Shown here piece after piece: positions 61,000 to 64,000 of a stretch of DNA of 64,000 nucleotides. Where the stretch lies: assembly GCA_963556255.1 (NCBI GenBank), contig OY744609.1:3188418-3252417 (forward strand). Reading direction: 5' to 3'. The notes beneath the pieces were generated by a model. It did not search any database. It was not told the DNA's origin and saw only the letters and a program-made list of their open reading frames with translations. This stretch comes from Allolobophora icterica (lineage: Eukaryota; Annelida; Clitellata; Crassiclitellata; Lumbricidae). The stretch's first letter is position 1, and the number at the start of each line of letters is the position of its first letter. The translations under genes and the position numbers were made by a program.

Positions 61000-62100
61000 A
61001 GTTTGTTACCAGCACAAGGTCTAAACTTGCTGTGTCATGTGTGCTGTCGATGAGCAACTACAGCAGCGAATGTTCCGCTTGCCAAGAATTCTCCAAAATT
61101 GTTTATCTTCAAATCACTTAAGCTACCTTTGTCTAAGCGGACTGATCTTCGGGATTTTGACCCGAGTATAGTAGGGCCTTGCGAGCAATGATTTCTGACC
61201 CTCCAAAAGGCTAGAAGAGGCCTGTTTGACACCCTCACCACACATGGACAAGAGTTGTAGAAGTCCAAGTCCATTGGTTGCACACGGTCTGGAGAAGAGT
61301 CCCGAATGGATCAGTTGACTAAACATCGTGGAAATGGCAATGCTACGCAGAGGACCACACGACACATGATGGCTTGGTTTTCGACTTTTCGTGTTCCATC
61401 AGTTGATGCCAGAAGTGGTGAACCTTTCTAAGTTTGTGTGCCAAGAGTGCCGCTAAATCAATTTTAGAAATATTCTCACGTGCCCCTCAGAATTTTGCAC
61501 AGCATATAATTATTTTTCTTTTATAGGTTTTAACTGACAAAGCATAACAAAAAAATGAAGTAAAAGACAATATTTCAAAGATGCTTGTAAGACAGTGTTA
61601 AAATAAAATCCTTCATAGACGAAAATGTGGACTCCTAGAGTGATTGTGCAGTTCAAAGTTTGAAATTTTAGAGACGTTCTGAATTCCACGTGCCCAAAAA
61701 ATTTGTGTACGCATGCCACTTTGGGCACAAATGCCATGGGTTTGCCTTGTGCATTAGACACAAGCACGATAGAAGTTACCAATAAAAATTATTCATATTC
61801 TACTGTCAAGTTCAGTAAACACATAAGTTCTCATAGTCAACAGTGATTGTATCTCCAAATTTATGTTAGAACCAATACATTTTTCACTAAAAGCAGCACT
61901 TAGGTGACCAAATTTGCATCGTCTTGTCACAGTATAAAAATTTTAACAACAGGAATAAACGAACGAGACACACGAAACATTACATACAACAAAAACACCA
62001 CATAACTGTAAAATACATCGTCAATGACGGACTAATATGCAAAACAGTTTTTGTGATTGACAAAAGTGCGAAAATCTAGTCTCTTGTTAGAATATGCACC
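61000..62100. other. Intergenic, no gene recognised
   Basis: ORFs of 80-90 codons on the - strand (61035-61365 and 61510-61782) carry no motif I know. AT-rich elsewhere. Confidence 0.35.
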
Positions 62101-62114
62101 TGAAAAATTCCATT

Positions 62115-62218
62115 AATGAAGACCGTAGCAACAGTCCTACAGACCATCGCAACAGTCCTACAGACCATAGCAACAGTCCTACAGACCATAGCAACAGTCC
62201 TTAGACCGTAGCAACAGA
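62115..62218. repeat. 21-bp tandem repeat CAACAGTCCTACAGACCATAG
   Basis: Four to five units, ending 37 bp 3' of the MPLKIP-like stop. Confidence 0.93.
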
Positions 62219-62254
62219 ACTGTTAACAGTCAACAATTACTCCTGTTCTGCATA

Positions 62255-62374
62255 TTAATGGTTTCTCGTCTCCAGTGGAACAACTCTGCTCGGCTTAAGG
62301 TTTTTCCAAGGATCGTCGACTATCGAAGGATGGTAATAGTCTCGTACGTTGATGCTGCCTCCTGGATTAGAGTC
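62255..62374 (-). CDS. MPLKIP: MPLKIP-like last exon with the DPW motif
   Basis: Reads DSNPGGSINVRDYYHPSIVD, DPWKNLKPSRVVPLETRNH, stop TAA at 62255. Confidence 0.85.
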   Translation of the reverse strand, partial: DSNPGGSINVRDYYHPSIVDDPWKNLKPSRVVPLETRNH

Positions 62375-63547
62375 CTGCAAATTGAAACAAAAAAATCATA
62401 TACAAGTGGTGAATACATATACGGAAACATAGTGTACATACATAATGATTCAGCTACAGTTGCACACAAACTGTATATACAAACAAATATTAAAAACTAC
62501 ACAACATGGCTTGAATAAATGTACTGTAAGGCACAAACAATATACATACATGCACTATTGCACTGAATACATTACACAAACATACATTAAATACATACAA
62601 ACACTAAATACATACATTATACAAACATCCAACAATGCAGAATGCAATATTTGTCAGTTGACTTTGTCATGCTTTTGATAGCACTTGGGAAGAGGGCAAT
62701 AAAAATTATTAGGGCAGTGGCAATAGGGCAGTGGGAAGACGGCAATGAGAAGAAGGCAGTTGGAAGTGGGTAGAGAGAACAGGCAATGGGAAGAGGGCAG
62801 CGGGGAGAGGGCAGTGTCTAATCAGAAGCCAAAAAAGGGAAGGTCGAGTACATAAGGTCATACCCTACTCTGGCACTTAACCCACCACACAATTTCTTGC
62901 GATCCTACTTTAGTCATCAGGACTTTTGTTCATTGTTCTTATTTGTCAAAATTTTCACAACACTTTTCTACTCTGAACTTCTTATGAAGCCCTAGCGTCA
63001 CAACCGACATTGGCAAATTTGACATTCAGGCATGAGTGTTTGACTTTCCAGATTTCTGGATAACTATTTCTTTAAAACTTTGAATAAAATAAAAAAGGTT
63101 CTGCATATTTTTTGTTCTATTGACTGATAAAATTTCTCTTCTTAACTACATTTAGCATAATTTATGATAGCAAACACTACTGATTACTGGAGTGCCACTG
63201 CATTAATAAATGATATAAAAAAATAAATAGATAAATTAAAATTTAATATGAAATGACAAGCCATTAAGTCAAAAGTAATGTTGTGTCTTGCCACTTACCC
63301 GATCAGCGCGATGGTTTTGCCGCTGGTAAGTATTTTTTGGAGAAGACAAATACTGGTTTCCACATCCTGAGGAGTTTCTGCTGTAATGGGAAGGGCTTGA
63401 AGTCATGTTCGGACTTTGCTGAAAGGACGAATTTGCACTGTATGGAGAAACGTTTGGACTGCGTTGGAAAGATAAATTTGCGTTATAGGGTGTGCTGGCT
63501 CCCTGTTGGAAAGATGAATTTCCACCATATGGTGATCGGTTTGGACT
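62255..63547 (-). CDS. MPLKIP: MPLKIP/TTDN1-like protein, last two exons (5' part outside the window)
   Basis: Segments 63299-63547 (83 codons) and 62255-62374 (40 codons with stop) join in phase 0; sites are tctctattacag, GATCGG|GTAAGT and gtttcaatttgcag. The first segment is low-complexity with three SPNxSPYxxNSSFQQ-type repeats, as in the Gly/Ser/Pro/Tyr-rich N-half of TTDN1. The second contains RDYYHPSIVDDPWKNLKPSR, matching the conserved EnYFKPSMLEDPWAGLEPVSV C-terminal motif of MPLKIP. The human protein interacts with PLK1 and with the lariat-debranching/intron-binding machinery, and is lost in non-photosensitive trichothiodystrophy. The product here ends soon after the motif and lacks the long human tail. 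The start lies beyond 64000. Confidence 0.78.
62675..62815. repeat. GGCAGTGGGAAGA(G/A) minisatellite
   Basis: Purine-rich 12-16-bp units (AGAGGGCAGTGGGAAGA) in the MPLKIP-like intron. Confidence 0.88.
63299..63547 (-). CDS. MPLKIP: MPLKIP-like exon: Ser/Pro/Asn/Gln-rich repeats
   Basis: Reads SPNRSPYGGNSSFQQGAS, SPNVSPYSANSSFQQ, SPSHYSRNSSGCGNQY, phase 0 both ends. Confidence 0.78.
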
Positions 63548-63671
63548 CTGTAATAGAGAAAAATATTCATATGTATATAATTTATCACCAAATTTAATAT
63601 GAACTGAATGCAAAGGTTTTGTGCTAAAACTGTTTAAAAAAATTAATAAACCAGTTTTCATTAATAATTTG

Positions 63672-63890
63672 TGGGACGCGGTGGTGTAGTGGCATGTTCT
63701 GTGCCTCGTAACCGAAGGGTCGCAGGTTTGAATCTACCTCAAGCCACTGCGTAGCGACCTTGGACAAGTTGCTCACCCACAATTGTCTGTGAGGAAGGCA
63801 ATGGGAAACCACCTCACTCATCTCATCCCTGGGTGGCGTAAAGCCAATGAACCTGCCTTTGGGCAGAGAACTCGTCAGCATGAGCATTAA
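63672..63890 (+). mobile_element. tRNA-derived SINE, family 2
   Basis: Head GGGACGCGGTGGTGTAGTGG with B-box-like GGTTTGAATCT, body GACCTTGGACAAGTTGCTCA, TGGGAAACCACCTCACTCAT, TGGCGTAAAGCCAATGAACC, A/T tail. Counterpart of 19390-19613. Confidence 0.88.
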
Positions 63891-64000
63891 TAATTAATAC
63901 ATTACGGATACTAGGCTTAAACTTTAGTTGTGTTGTAAAAAAAATCTTAACTGCTTTCATTAATAAACAAGGCAATTATCAGACAAAGCAATCAGTGTTT

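Overview
This is a window of AT-rich animal nuclear DNA. Genes are split into short exons (50-190 nt) with GT..AG introns of about 0.1-5 kb, and the introns and intergenic DNA are full of microsatellites, tRNA-derived SINEs, LINE 3' ends, hAT-type MITEs and a Helitron. There are no operons, ribosome binding sites or bacterial features. The gene set (a POMGNT1-like glycosyltransferase, mitochondrial ribosomal protein L27, an ankyrin/SOCS-box protein and an MPLKIP/TTDN1 homologue) is metazoan. The repeat mix suggests a marine invertebrate, but I cannot name the species or phylum from sequence alone.

Layout. 1-11.4 kb: three exons of a degenerate exonuclease-endonuclease-phosphatase (CCR4/nocturnin-like) gene on +, several DNA-transposon relics, a two-exon unknown gene start on - (10558 to 9572) and one + strand candidate exon interrupted by a MITE. 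11.4-18 kb: no convincing host gene; LINE and SINE pieces and simple repeats. 18.0-43.4 kb: one large gene on the - strand, reconstructed here as 23 exons whose phases all agree and whose coding length (2511 nt, 836 aa) is a multiple of three. It predicts a type II membrane protein with a proline-rich stem, two tandem ILEI/FAM3-like domains and a GT13 (POMGNT1/MGAT1 family) catalytic domain. Its third intron carries a 2.9-kb foldback transposon and its fifth a degenerate roughly 180-bp repeat field. 47.1-49.4 kb: MRPL27 in three exons on -. 51.6-54.1 kb: ankyrin-repeat SOCS-box gene on +, with a Helitron in its last intron. 54-62 kb: repeats and LINE fragments. 62.3-63.5 kb: the last two exons of an MPLKIP-like gene on -, running off the right edge.

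How the genes relate. Nothing suggests that they act together. The glycosyltransferase would work in the Golgi/ER on O-mannosyl or N-glycans, MRPL27 in the mitochondrial large ribosomal subunit, the SOCS-box protein as a CUL5 ubiquitin-ligase substrate receptor, and MPLKIP in the nucleus. The most notable object is the glycosyltransferase. Its two stem domains have matching exon sizes and phases (110, 85 and 127 nt), which indicates internal duplication; one copy has been split by an extra GC-AG intron, and key positions of the catalytic domain are altered. The second notable feature is the set of hAT-type elements with readable 8-bp target duplications, which fall into two target-site classes.
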